47,421 nt of DNA from contig CALWXA010000063.1 in NCBI GenBank assembly GCA_944385395.1, positions 1 to 47,421 on the forward strand, written 5' to 3'. This document shows, piece by piece, positions 1 through 8,346 of the stretch. The notes below the pieces were generated by a model. The model saw only the letters and a program-made list of their open reading frames with translations, did not search any database and was not told the DNA's origin. This DNA is from an uncultured Oscillospiraceae bacterium. GTDB lineage: Bacteria; Bacillota; Clostridia; Oscillospirales; Oscillospiraceae. The position numbers and the translations under genes are program-made. Each line of letters starts with the position of its first letter. The stretch's first letter is position 1.

Positions 1-46
1 AAAAGGCGATATGCTACCCTCCACGGGGCGCATACCGCCTTTTCTT
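1..46. terminator. Bidirectional Rho-independent-type terminator at window edge
   Basis: Inverted repeat with arms 1-14 and 30-43 (13 of 14 bases pair) around a 15-base loop. A-run at the left edge and T-run at the right edge, so it can stop transcription from either side. On the minus strand it would end the transcript of the regulator fragment at 109-237; on the plus strand it would end a gene lying before the window. Confidence 0.7.
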
Positions 47-108
47 GTTATCCAGCCCTCCGGCTGTATCGGTTGAGCAAAAGTCAGCGTGGGATTGATG
101 TGGTATCT

Positions 109-237
109 TTAACTAAGTGAAACCCCCGACTCCCATTTGGACACCGCCTGACGGCTGACATGCAGCTGCTCGGCAAACTGTTCCTGGGTCAATCCGTTTC
201 TCTGTCGTACCGCCTGCAGCCGATCTGCAAATGCCAT
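109..237 (-). pseudogene. Truncated XRE-family HTH regulator (42 aa fragment)
   Basis: Too short for usual ORF cut-offs but clearly coding. The start ATG (235-237) follows a strong GGGAGGAG ribosome site. The product begins MAFADRLQAVRQRNGLTQEQ and goes on to SRQAVSKWESG, the classic helix-turn-helix of Cro/CI-type (XRE) DNA-binding proteins. It then stops at TAA (109-111) four residues after the WESG motif. Complete family members continue with at least one or two more helices (about 65 aa for the domain alone) and usually a C-terminal effector part. With the third to fifth helices missing it is unlikely to fold as a normal repressor, so I call it a remnant. A very small functional HTH peptide cannot be excluded. 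Confidence 0.7.
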
Positions 238-332
238 GGGTATCTCCTCCCTTCCGATTGCCTTTATGATACGCCGCTTTCATCTCCGGTTCCACCAACC
301 TAAATTTGCGCGGCATGATTTTTTCATTTGCC

Positions 333-355
333 CCGGGCAACCTGAAGTTGCCCGG
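333..355 (-). promoter_or_regulatory. 5' UTR hairpin before the XRE fragment
   Basis: Perfect 9-bp inverted repeat CCGGGCAAC (333-341) / GTTGCCCGG (347-355) with a 5-base loop. It begins 16 bases downstream of the minus-strand -10 box and lies about 95 bases before the start codon of the truncated regulator. No long T-run follows on either strand, so it is not a standard terminator. It may be an mRNA stability or attenuation element; function unknown. Confidence 0.4.
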
Positions 356-370
356 CTCTTCTTGTTCCTG

Positions 371-400
371 ATTATACTGCACCGCCAGGTCCTTTGTCAT
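371..400 (-). promoter_or_regulatory. Promoter of the truncated XRE gene
   Basis: On the minus strand: ATGACA (-35, 395-400), 18-base spacer, perfect TATAAT (-10, 371-376). It points at the fragment at 109-237, so the broken gene still has its transcription start. Confidence 0.55.
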
Positions 401-462
401 CCCTGTTTTTCCGGCGGGTAAAAAGTGGCATGGCCGAAATCGGTGTTTTTCGCATATCTTTC

Positions 463-491
463 TTGCACTTTACCGAAAGGTCATATATGAT
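463..491 (+). promoter_or_regulatory. Promoter for the methyltransferase-lipid kinase pair
   Basis: TTGCAC (463-468), 17-base spacer, TATGAT (486-491), about 33 bases before the ATG at 524. Confidence 0.6.
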
Positions 492-523
492 AGGGTGGAA
501 GCATAGGAAGTGAGGTGTGCCCC

Positions 524-1675
524 ATGGCCACATATCTGATCCCCTGCCTGCTGGGTCTTGAGAAGCTGGTGGGGGACGAAGTCAAGCGTCTGGGCCTGCA
601 GGATGTGCAGGTGGAAAACGGGCGCATCCTCTGCCGTGGCACAGCGGAAGATGCGGCACGGCTGAATATCAACCTGCGCTGCGGCGCCCGGGTGCTGCTG
701 GTGCTGTCCCAATTCTCCGCCCGGAGCTTTGAAGAGCTGTTTCAGGGTACCCGGTCCATTCCCTGGGAAGACTATCTGCCCCGGGATGCCGCCTTCCCGG
801 TAAAGGGCTACAGCGTATCCTCCCAGCTCCACGCCGTACCGGCCTGTCAGTCCATCATCAAAAAAGCCATGGTGGAGCGGCTGAAAGCCCATTACCATCT
901 GGAGCAGTTCCCGGAAACCGGCACCAAGTACCAGGTACGTTTTTCTCTTTTCAAAGACCAGGCAGCCATCTGTCTGGACACCAGCGGCGAAGGCCTGTAT
1001 AAGCGTGGCTACCGTGCGGTAGGCGTAGAAGCGCCCCTGCGGGAGACCCTGGCCGCCGCCATGGTGCAGCTGGCCCGGTACCGGGGCAAGGATCCCCTGT
1101 GCGATCCCTTCTGCGGCAGCGGTACCATTCCTATTGAGGCCGCCCTCATCGCCAAGAACCGGGCACCAGGCCTGAACCGGAGCTTTGAGGCACAAAGCTG
1201 GGGCTTTCTGCCTGCCGCCGCCTGGGACCGGGCGGTGCAGGAGGCTCGGGACCGGGAATTCCACGGCAGCTATGACATCTGGGGCGGCGACATCGATCCC
1301 CGGGCGGTGGAGATCGCCCGGAGCAATGCCCGGAAAGCCGGGGTGGACGATACGGTGCGCTTTGAGGTAGCGGATATGCGCTCTTTCCGCCGCAGCGATA
1401 CCTACGGCCAGCTGGTGACCAATCCCCCCTACGGCCAGCGCCTGCTGGAAAAGCAGGAGGCGGAGGAGCTCTACCGTGAGCTGGGCCGGATGTGGCAGCA
1501 GCTGCCTGACGGCTGGCGGACGCTGATCCTCAGCAGCCACACGGAGTTCGAGCGCTGCTTCGGCCGTCCGGCGGATAAAAAACGGAAGCTCTACAACGGT
1601 ATGATCAAGTGCGATCTCTTTATGTACGGCAACGTATCTGCCGGCCAACTTTCCCGTAACCGGAGGAAGAAATGA
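524..1675 (+). CDS. THUMP-domain class I SAM-dependent 23S rRNA methyltransferase (RlmL/YpsC-like)
   Basis: 383 aa. The N-terminal third (about residues 1-160) has the fold-type sequence of a ferredoxin-like plus THUMP RNA-binding region. The C-terminal part is a Rossmann methyltransferase with the SAM-binding motif DPFCGSG (194-200) and the N-type catalytic motif TNPPYG (299-304). This pair of motifs is typical of guanine-N2 methylation of 23S rRNA (RlmL family, in Bacillus YpsC); the exact target base is inference. I chose ATG 524 rather than the upstream in-frame GTG 515, because AGGAAGTGAGG (505-515) gives a normal 8-base gap to 524 and the GTG lies inside the ribosome site. The stop overlaps the next start (ATGA), so the two genes are translationally coupled. 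Confidence 0.88.
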   Translation: MATYLIPCLLGLEKLVGDEVKRLGLQDVQVENGRILCRGTAEDAARLNINLRCGARVLLVLSQFSARSFEELFQGTRSIPWEDYLPRDAAFPVKGYSVSSQLHAVPACQSIIKKAMVERLKAHYHLEQFPETGTKYQVRFSLFKDQAAICLDTSGEGLYKRGYRAVGVEAPLRETLAAAMVQLARYRGKDPLCDPFCGSGTIPIEAALIAKNRAPGLNRSFEAQSWGFLPAAAWDRAVQEARDREFHGSYDIWGGDIDPRAVEIARSNARKAGVDDTVRFEVADMRSFRRSDTYGQLVTNPPYGQRLLEKQEAEELYRELGRMWQQLPDGWRTLILSSHTEFERCFGRPADKKRKLYNGMIKCDLFMYGNVSAGQLSRNRRKK

Positions 1676-2601
1676 AACACATATTTATCATCAATCCCGC
1701 TGCCGGCAAGGCTGACAGCCGCCAGCGCATCTATGCCATGGCGGATGTGCTGCGGGACAAACACGGCCAGGATGTGCAGTGCGTCCTCACCAAGCGGCAG
1801 GGCCATGCCACGGAGCTGACCCGCCGGATGTGCGCATCCGGCGAAGAGCTGCGGTTTTACGCCTGCGGCGGCGACGGCACCGCCAATGAGGTGGCCAACG
1901 GCATCATCGGCTACGATAACGCCGCCATGACGTGTATCCCCATCGGCACCGGCAACGACTTTCTGAAGAATTTTGGCGACGACGCCCCCCGTTTTTCCGA
2001 CGCCGAGAACCTGTGGAACGGCCCCCAGTTCCCCCTGGATGTCATCGATGCCGGCGGCCGCATCGCCCTGACCATTGCCTGCTCCGGCATCGACGCCCGG
2101 GTGGCCCGGGACGTCCACAAATATAGCGAAAGTCCGCTGCTCAATGGCAAAAGCAGCTATGTGATGTCCCTCATTGCCAATTTCCTCTTCCATCCCATTG
2201 CCTCCCGCTGGACGGTGGAGCTGGACGGCAACGCCGTCAAGGGCAACTATGCCCTGGTCTCCGCCTGCAACGGCCGGTATTACGGCGGCGGCTTTATGCC
2301 CATGCCGGAAGCCCGGATGGACGACGGCATTCTCAACGTGCTGGTGGTGGACCGGGTCAGCCGCATGACATTCCTGCGTTTCGTGGGCCGGTATGCCAAG
2401 GGCGAGTACAAGAAACTCCCCTATATTGCCCACGGATACACCCCCAGGGAACTGCGGATCCGGTCGGAGCAGGCGGATATCGTCACCTGCCTGGACGGTG
2501 AGATCCTGGTGAGCTCCGATATCACCATCCGTCTTTCCGACAAGCGGCTGAATTTCTTCGGTCCGGCAGGCTGCGACTGCAACCGTACCGCCCGGGACTG
2601 A
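1672..2601 (+). CDS. Diacylglycerol kinase catalytic-domain lipid kinase (DgkB/YegS family)
   Basis: 309 aa, the usual family length. The N-terminus starts with the nucleotide-binding strand IIINPAAGK-like segment (IINPAAGK, 6-13). The family-defining GGDGT is at 66-70 followed by NE (72-73), and IPIGTGNDF is at 89-97. The C-terminal half is the beta-sandwich lipid-binding domain with the DGE-type motif (LDGEI near residue 280). It phosphorylates diacylglycerol or a related membrane lipid at the cytoplasmic face, recycling DAG formed during phosphatidylglycerol-dependent lipoteichoic acid synthesis. The exact lipid is not visible. It overlaps the methyltransferase by four bases. Confidence 0.9.
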   Translation: MKHIFIINPAAGKADSRQRIYAMADVLRDKHGQDVQCVLTKRQGHATELTRRMCASGEELRFYACGGDGTANEVANGIIGYDNAAMTCIPIGTGNDFLKNFGDDAPRFSDAENLWNGPQFPLDVIDAGGRIALTIACSGIDARVARDVHKYSESPLLNGKSSYVMSLIANFLFHPIASRWTVELDGNAVKGNYALVSACNGRYYGGGFMPMPEARMDDGILNVLVVDRVSRMTFLRFVGRYAKGEYKKLPYIAHGYTPRELRIRSEQADIVTCLDGEILVSSDITIRLSDKRLNFFGPAGCDCNRTARD

Positions 2602-2649
2602 GGAATTTTAACGGATTTGTGAACTTTTGGATTTTTTTGCTTTTCCCCC

Positions 2650-2677
2650 TTGCAAATCCCGGATAGTGTGGTATGAT
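2650..2677 (+). promoter_or_regulatory. groESL promoter
   Basis: TTGCAA (2650-2655), 16-base spacer, TATGAT (2672-2677), just before the CIRCE operator. A vegetative-type promoter that HrcA can block. Confidence 0.65.
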
Positions 2678-2685
2678 AATCAGCG

Positions 2686-2712
2686 TTAGCACTCCTACTT
2701 ATTGAGTGCTAA
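2686..2712. promoter_or_regulatory. CIRCE operator (HrcA binding site)
   Basis: Exact consensus TTAGCACTC (2686-2694), nine-base spacer, GAGTGCTAA (2704-2712). Flanking bases extend the palindrome (CAGCG before, CGCTG after). It covers the predicted start of transcription of groES, so HrcA repression relieved by heat is expected. hrcA itself is not in this window. Confidence 0.97.
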
Positions 2713-2761
2713 CGCTGAATCTTGTTTATGAACTATGATAGATTATAAGGAGGAACCTGTT

Positions 2762-3046
2762 ATGAAACTCACCCCGCTGGCCGACCGTGTGGTATTGAAG
2801 ATGGTGGAAGTAGAGGAAACCACCAAGGGCGGCATCATCCTCACCGGCTCTGCCAAGGAGAAGCCCTCCATCGCTGAGGTCATCAGTGTGGGCCCCGGCG
2901 GCACCGTGGACGGCAAGACCGTGACCATGTCCGTGAAGGTTGGGGACAAGGTCATCACCGACAAGTACGCCGGCACCAAGGTCACCCTGGAGGATGTAGA
3001 GTATGTGGTGGTGCGTCAGGGCGATATCCTGGCCATCGTGGAGTAA
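2762..3046 (+). CDS. groES: Co-chaperonin GroES (10 kDa chaperonin)
   Basis: 94 aa, normal length. It forms the heptameric lid of the GroEL chamber in the cytoplasm. Recognisable GroES features: N-terminal KLTPLADRVVLK, the mobile loop around residues 17-35 (EETTKGGIIL), and the C-terminal VRQGDILAIVE ending. ATG 2762 is chosen because AAGGAGG lies at 2748-2754; the earlier in-frame ATG at 2735 would put the ribosome site inside the gene. First gene of the CIRCE-controlled groESL operon, 36 bases before groEL. Confidence 0.98.
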   Translation: MKLTPLADRVVLKMVEVEETTKGGIILTGSAKEKPSIAEVISVGPGGTVDGKTVTMSVKVGDKVITDKYAGTKVTLEDVEYVVVRQGDILAIVE

Positions 3047-3076
3047 TCAATTTTTTGTTTCCTGATTGGGAGGTAA

Positions 3077-4717
<1,641 letters not shown>

Positions 4718-4748
4718 TCTTTCAGGACCCCTGCCTCAAAAAGCAAAA

Positions 4749-4787
4749 ACATCCGGCATTCCCCGTGGAATGCCGGATGTTCTTTTC
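4749..4787 (+). terminator. groESL terminator
   Basis: Perfect 14-bp stem (4749-4762 / 4767-4780) with a CCGT loop followed by TCTTTTC, 31 bases after the groEL stop. Confidence 0.85.
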
Positions 4788-4808
4788 CTCCTATGACCAA
4801 CGGCACAT

Positions 4809-4847
4809 AAAAAAGCCGGGCTCGGTACAACCGAGCCCGGCTTTTTA
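4809..4847. terminator. Bidirectional terminator between groEL and the PH-domain gene
   Basis: 11-bp perfect stem GCCGGGCTCGG (4815-4825) / CCGAGCCCGGC (4831-4841) with TACAA loop, flanked by A6 and T5. On the minus strand it closes the PH-domain gene; on the plus strand it backs up the groEL terminator. Confidence 0.9.
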
Positions 4848-4871
4848 TCTGTTGTTGATGCAAATTGTCTA

Positions 4872-5246
4872 TCAGCCCAGGATGCTCTTGGCCAGAAGCT
4901 TATCCAGAGCGCGGATATCCATTCCCTTCTGCAGGTTGATCTTGATCTTACCGGCCTTGGTCCACATTTCGATCTCGGAATTGAAGTCCAGGATTTTGCC
5001 GGCATTCTCAGACGAATACATAATGATGGAAGAATACGGCAGGGTATAAATCTCCACCTTCTTACCGGTAAAGCCCTGGGCGTCCCGTACGATCAGCCGC
5101 TTATTGGTAAAGATAGCCACATCGCGGATGGTCTTGTAGGCGCACACCGGGGTCTCCCCCTCCACCAGCATATCCGCCACATCACTGGGGACGGGACACG
5201 GAGCGCTGAATGTCCACACGGCAAAGGGCTGCAGTTCATTAGCCAT
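4872..5246 (-). CDS. Small bacterial PH-domain protein (YvbH/bPH-like)
   Basis: 124 aa, soluble, no signal peptide or membrane segment. It looks like a single bacterial pleckstrin-homology-type domain: alternating beta-strands such as VCAYKTIRDVAIFTNKRLIV, then YTLPYSSIIMYSSE, then EIEMWTKAGKIKINL, and a closing helix RALDKLLAKSIL. The FTNKRLIV/DAQG pattern is the common signature of the Firmicute bPH family, whose biochemical role is largely unknown. The start ATG 5246 follows GGAGGAGACTACT; the earlier in-frame start at 5306 has no ribosome site. Single-gene transcript closed by the terminator at 4809-4847. Confidence 0.75.
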   Translation of the reverse strand: MANELQPFAVWTFSAPCPVPSDVADMLVEGETPVCAYKTIRDVAIFTNKRLIVRDAQGFTGKKVEIYTLPYSSIIMYSSENAGKILDFNSEIEMWTKAGKIKINLQKGMDIRALDKLLAKSILG

Positions 5247-5352
5247 AGTAGTCTCCTCCTGTTTCCATTGATTGTGTTTTGGGAATTCCGAAATGCCGGA
5301 GAGCATTTCTCTTGCATTTATTTTACATCCCGAAAGATCCTTCTGCCAACAT

Positions 5353-6210
5353 TCACTGCTCTTTGGTCCGGGCAGGTCTTACCTGTATGTACACCACGCC
5401 CGCCGCCACCAGGATACCGCCCCAGGCAGAGGCTGCGGAAAGTCCTTTGCCCCATACCAGATCCAGCAGCAGCCCGGTAAAAATCTGTCCCACAAAAGAG
5501 CACAAGGTCACCTGCAAAGCCGACAGCCGGGGCACCGTGATGTTGAAGAGCGATACAGTGACCACCCCCAGCATGCCGCCGCAGAAGCTCCAGAACATGA
5601 TCTCTCCGCCTGCGCCTCCCGTACCCAAAACAGCCGCCAGCACCAGACAGATGGGCAGTCCCACCAGATGGTTGATAAACGAACCGGCCAGCGCCCCCGT
5701 CCGGGCCGCCAGAACGCCGTTGACGCCCCGGGACAGTACCACCGTCACCCCGGCGCCTATGGAGAACAGGATGGCCGGCAGAGTGCCCTGGAGACTGCCG
5801 CCCAGCATCACGGCAATTCCCGCAGCGGAACAGGCAAGCCCTACCGCCAAAGAAGCATTCAAGGGCCGCTTCACGCTCCCCAGCCACCCGAAATGATCCA
5901 GGCAGGTGGAGGTGATGGTCTGGCCCAACAAGCTCAGAGCCACAATGCTGGTCATGCTGATATGGCCGAAGGCAAAGTTATTGAACAAGGTGCTCAATAC
6001 GCCGATGGCGCCGCCGGCATATGCCCACAGCGGCGCTTTCACCCACACACGCTTGCGGCCCAGCAGGCACAAAGTACCGGCGAAAACCACGCCCACTGCA
6101 TGGATCACAGCGGCGGCCTCGTAGGCTCCCAGGAAGTCCGCCAGCTGGCCGTTGAGCATCACCATCACAGAGATCACGCCACCGTTGAGCAGGGCAAACA
6201 GCTGATACAT
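5353..6210 (-). CDS. DMT-superfamily YdcZ-type (DUF606) membrane transporter
   Basis: 285 aa with about ten hydrophobic segments spread over the full length, in two repeated halves (first half starts at residue 1, second near residue 145: ILFSIGAGVTVVLSRGVNGVLA mirrors the opening). This is the layout of the YdcZ/DUF606 branch of drug/metabolite transporters; the substrate is unknown. Two starts are possible: ATG 6210 (ribosome site GAGAGGTGG) and ATG 6231 (AAGGAAGG). I give 6210 because family members begin close to the first membrane helix. It is divergent from the Crp/Fnr regulator, which therefore is its likely controller. Confidence 0.78.
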   Translation of the reverse strand: MYQLFALLNGGVISVMVMLNGQLADFLGAYEAAAVIHAVGVVFAGTLCLLGRKRVWVKAPLWAYAGGAIGVLSTLFNNFAFGHISMTSIVALSLLGQTITSTCLDHFGWLGSVKRPLNASLAVGLACSAAGIAVMLGGSLQGTLPAILFSIGAGVTVVLSRGVNGVLAARTGALAGSFINHLVGLPICLVLAAVLGTGGAGGEIMFWSFCGGMLGVVTVSLFNITVPRLSALQVTLCSFVGQIFTGLLLDLVWGKGLSAASAWGGILVAAGVVYIQVRPARTKEQ

Positions 6211-6256
6211 TCTTACCACCTCTCCTCTCATGCTACCTTCCTTTCGCAGCGGGAGC

Positions 6257-6274
6257 ATATGACACTTGTCATAT
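6257..6274. promoter_or_regulatory. Perfect palindrome in the divergent control region (candidate Crp/Fnr operator)
   Basis: ATATGACA (6257-6264), CT, TGTCATAT (6267-6274): an 18-bp dyad with no mismatch. Its right half contains the -35 box of the regulator promoter. The TGACA..TGTCA half-sites resemble Crp/Fnr-superfamily operators in size and symmetry. Autoregulation and control of the transporter are inference. Confidence 0.6.
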
Positions 6275-6294
6275 CGTTTCTCTTCATATACAAT
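6266..6294 (+). promoter_or_regulatory. Promoter of the Crp/Fnr regulator gene
   Basis: TTGTCA (6266-6271), 17-base spacer, TACAAT (6289-6294), 18 bases before the ATG at 6313. The -35 box lies within the 6257-6274 palindrome. Confidence 0.65.
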
Positions 6295-6312
6295 AAAAAG
6301 GGGGTGCAGTCC

Positions 6313-6954
6313 ATGAAAGAGATCCCAATGCCCCGGGGCAGCAGTGAACATCTGCAGCAATACGGCCTGTCCGCCTGTGAGTGCCGGGCACTTGCTTTCC
6401 AGCGCGGTGAGGTCATCATTTCCCAGGGAATGGCTGTGGAAAGCCTGTATTTCGTGATATCCGGCCAGGTGGAAGCCCGTATCCTGTACCCGGACGGGCG
6501 GCAGCTGGCGCTGTGCTATACGCCCCAGGACGGCGTGCTGGGGGATGTGGAGCTGATGGGAGAATACGGCGCCGCATCCGCTACGGTGTCCGCTATGACA
6601 GAGGTAGTATGCCTGGCATTCCCCTATGCCAAAGCCCGGGAGCAATACCGGCGCAATCTCACGTTCCTGCGGCAGATCGCCCGGGATCTCAACAGCAAGC
6701 TGCGGCGGAACACCCAGCGGCTGGTGTCTGCCAGCCTGGCTCCGGCCCACGTCCGTATTGGGCGGTTTGTGCTGCACAGCGCTGCGCATGGCCGCTACTG
6801 CGGCACCATGACCCAGATTTCCGAAGCCACCGGTATCAGTTACCGCCATGTGCTGCGGGTGATGGCCTCCTTTTGCCGGGATGGCATCCTGAAGAAGACG
6901 CCCCAGGGCTATCTGCTGACGGATCTTGCCGCTCTGCAGGAACTGTGTCAGTAA
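6313..6954 (+). CDS. Crp/Fnr-family transcriptional regulator
   Basis: 213 aa. Residues about 20-115 form the cNMP-binding beta-roll (FQRGEVIISQGMAVESLYFVISGQVEAR, then GVLGDVELMGE), and residues about 145-205 form a Crp-type winged helix with recognition segment TQISEATGISYRHVLRVMASF. The cAMP-contacting Arg/Ser pair of E. coli Crp is not evident, and there is no Fnr-type N-terminal cysteine cluster. The effector is therefore unknown; the layout is closest to YeiL-like regulators. A much longer open frame runs upstream from 5272, but it has no ribosome site and crosses the transporter gene antisense. ATG 6313 follows AAGGGGGTG. Confidence 0.85.
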   Translation: MKEIPMPRGSSEHLQQYGLSACECRALAFQRGEVIISQGMAVESLYFVISGQVEARILYPDGRQLALCYTPQDGVLGDVELMGEYGAASATVSAMTEVVCLAFPYAKAREQYRRNLTFLRQIARDLNSKLRRNTQRLVSASLAPAHVRIGRFVLHSAAHGRYCGTMTQISEATGISYRHVLRVMASFCRDGILKKTPQGYLLTDLAALQELCQ

Positions 6955-7045
6955 TGTCCTGCCCGAAGTGATTCTTCTTCCCTGACGCAAGCGCCTCGGA
7001 AATTCGCAGTCCGGGAAAAAATCGCTTACTTTTGAGAAAAAACTG

Positions 7046-7075
7046 TTGACAACACCGCTTTGCGTATGGTATATT
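7046..7075 (+). promoter_or_regulatory. Strong promoter of the tRNA cluster
   Basis: Consensus TTGACA (7046-7051), 18-base spacer, TATATT (7070-7075), 28 bases before the first tRNA. Confidence 0.85.
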
Positions 7076-7079
7076 AACT

Positions 7080-7098
7080 CTTGCCTTGTCGAGGCAAG
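7080..7098 (+). other. Leader hairpin before tRNA-Met
   Basis: CTTGCCT (7080-7086) / AGGCAAG (7092-7098) with a 5-base loop, starting about five bases after the -10 box and ending four bases before tRNA-Met. Probably a processing or stability hairpin at the 5' end of the precursor. Confidence 0.45.
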
Positions 7099-7102
7099 TT
7101 AT

Positions 7103-7179
7103 GGCGGCGTAGCTCAGTTGGCTAGAGCATGCGGTTCATACCCGCAGTGTCACCGGTTCAAATCCAGTCGCCGCTACCA
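7103..7179 (+). tRNA. tRNA-Met (anticodon CAT), elongator type
   Basis: 77 nt including encoded CCA. Acceptor stem 7103-7109 pairs with 7169-7175; the anticodon loop is 7135-7141 with CAT at 7137-7139; the T arm contains GGTTCAAATCC. The paired acceptor end and the lack of three G:C pairs in the anticodon stem argue for elongator rather than initiator. A tRNA-Ile modified at C34 (lysidine) cannot be excluded from sequence alone. Confidence 0.93.
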
Positions 7180-7182
7180 TCT

Positions 7183-7208
7183 CCGGTGAGATGGATCCAT
7201 CTCACCGG
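7183..7208. repeat. Perfect 26-bp palindrome in the tRNA-Met/tRNA-Glu spacer
   Basis: CCGGTGAGATGGA (7183-7195) immediately followed by its exact reverse complement TCCATCTCACCGG (7196-7208). In RNA it would form a stem of at least 11 bp with a tiny loop between two tRNAs. No T-run follows, so it is not a terminator. A processing signal or a remnant of a mobile repeat are both possible. Confidence 0.85.
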
Positions 7209-7232
7209 TACCCCTTGGGGATCAACATCTAC

Positions 7233-7307
7233 GGCCCGTTGGTCAAGTGGTTAAGACACGGCCCTTTCACGGCTGTAACATGGGTTCGAGTCCCGTACGG
7301 GTCACCA
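7233..7307 (+). tRNA. tRNA-Glu (anticodon TTC)
   Basis: 75 nt with encoded CCA. Acceptor 7233-7239 pairs with 7297-7303; the anticodon loop is 7264-7270 with TTC at 7266-7268; T arm GGGTTCGAGTCCC. Middle gene of the three-tRNA transcript. Confidence 0.95.
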
Positions 7308-7310
7308 TTT

Positions 7311-7387
7311 GGAGGCTTAGCTCAGCTGGTTAGAGCGCCTGCTTCACACGCAGGAGGTCACTGGTCCGAGTCCAGCAGTCTCCACCA
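7311..7387 (+). tRNA. tRNA-Val (anticodon CAC)
   Basis: 77 nt with encoded CCA. Acceptor 7311-7317 pairs with 7377-7383; anticodon stem CCTGC/GCAGG encloses the loop 7343-7349 with CAC at 7345-7347. It reads GTG codons, which the GC-rich genes here use heavily. Separated from tRNA-Glu by only three bases. Confidence 0.95.
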
Positions 7388-7425
7388 AAAAATCCCGGAA
7401 TCGCAACGATTCCGGGATTTTTGTT
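7388..7425 (+). terminator. Terminator of the tRNA cluster
   Basis: 14-bp perfect stem (7390-7403 / 7407-7420) with CAA loop, followed by T-rich sequence, directly after the CCA of tRNA-Val. Confidence 0.88.
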
Positions 7426-7462
7426 TTCTGCCAAACGCATAATCGCAGCGAAAGCACTCCAC

Positions 7463-7497
7463 GCCCGGGAATCCTACGATCCCCGGGCATTCTTTTT
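7463..7497 (+). terminator. Second terminator after the tRNA cluster
   Basis: Stem GCCCGGGAATC (7463-7473) / GATCCCCGGGC (7478-7488), one mismatch, CTAC loop, followed by ATTCTTTTT. It gives tandem termination before the TetR promoter. Confidence 0.7.
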
Positions 7498-7561
7498 GTG
7501 CCGGCTGCCGCCGGCGGCCGCTGTCGCCGAACTCGCTTTCCAAATGTTTACAGTTCATTCA

Positions 7562-7590
7562 TTGACCGTTCGGTCTATTTTATATATAAT
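7562..7590 (+). promoter_or_regulatory. Promoter of the TetR-family gene
   Basis: TTGACC (7562-7567), 17-base spacer, TATAAT (7585-7590), 30 bases before the start codon. Confidence 0.75.
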
Positions 7591-7606
7591 AGACCGTATA
7601 GTCTAT
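7564..7606. promoter_or_regulatory. Twin operator palindromes at the TetR promoter
   Basis: Site 1, GACCG-TT-CGGTC (7564-7575), covers the -35 box. Site 2, ATAGAC-N6-GTCTAT (7589-7606), covers the end of the -10 box and the expected transcription start. Both share the GACCG/AGAC half-site theme often seen at TetR-family operators. Binding by the adjacent regulator is inference. Confidence 0.6.
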
Positions 7607-7620
7607 GATGGAGGTGTCCC

Positions 7621-8250
7621 ATGAGACAGGCAGAGAAAACACAAATAACCAGGGCCCGCATTCTTGCTGCCGCACTGGAAGAATTCGGGCAGAAAAGCTA
7701 TGCAGATGCATCCGTCAACAGCATCTGTGCCCTGGGGCACATCCCCAAGGGGCTGTTTTACCACAACTATAAGAGCAAAGATGCGCTCTATCTGGAATGT
7801 GTAAAGCTGTGCTATCACCAGATGGTGGCTTATATGAAGGAACGGTGTCCCCAGTCGGGAGATGTGAAGGAGCGTCTGCGGCAGTTTCTTCTGATACGCC
7901 AGGCTTTTTTTGAGGAAAATCCCGGCTTTTCCAATATTTTTTTCAATGCGGTGCTGCAGCCGCCTGAGCATCTGGTCAAGGAGCTCACGGACCTGCGCAC
8001 CGACTTTAACGGGTATTTGACCCAGTCCTATCTCCAAATACTTCAGCAGCTCCCCCTGCGCAAGGGCGTAACCCCCGGGATGGCGCTGGAGTACTTCCTG
8101 GGGGTTTGTGAAGTATTCAATGGCTATTTCCGGAAGCAGGCGGAGCAAGCCGGAGATTATCACACCCTGATCCACGATCACGAAGACAAATTGTCCTGGG
8201 TCTTTGATGTGATGCTCTATGGCATTGCCGCCCAGGATTCCCCGGATTGA
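7621..8250 (+). CDS. TetR/AcrR-family transcriptional regulator
   Basis: 209 aa. N-terminal TetR HTH (residues about 10-57): TRARILAAALEEFGQKSYAD, then VNSICALGHIPKGLFYHNYKSKDALY, the standard recognition helix and following FYxxYxSK segment. The C-terminal ligand-binding part is all-helical and not diagnostic. Ribosome site GGAGGTGTCCC precedes ATG 7621. The two palindromes in its promoter suggest negative autoregulation. The antiporter 96 bases downstream on the same strand is the obvious second target. Confidence 0.9.
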   Translation: MRQAEKTQITRARILAAALEEFGQKSYADASVNSICALGHIPKGLFYHNYKSKDALYLECVKLCYHQMVAYMKERCPQSGDVKERLRQFLLIRQAFFEENPGFSNIFFNAVLQPPEHLVKELTDLRTDFNGYLTQSYLQILQQLPLRKGVTPGMALEYFLGVCEVFNGYFRKQAEQAGDYHTLIHDHEDKLSWVFDVMLYGIAAQDSPD

Positions 8251-8346
8251 ATAGGTCAGCGAAGCGACCAAGTATATATTCCAACGCAAAGGGGCCTGCC
8301 ACGCAGGCAGACCCGGGTCTTATGAAAAGAGGATCGGCAAACCATC

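Noticed and set aside
5272-6312. Long N-terminal extension of the Crp/Fnr regulator frame
   Set aside because: It runs antisense through the transporter gene, is low-complexity His/Gln/Pro-rich, and the true start has promoter and ribosome site at 6289-6313.
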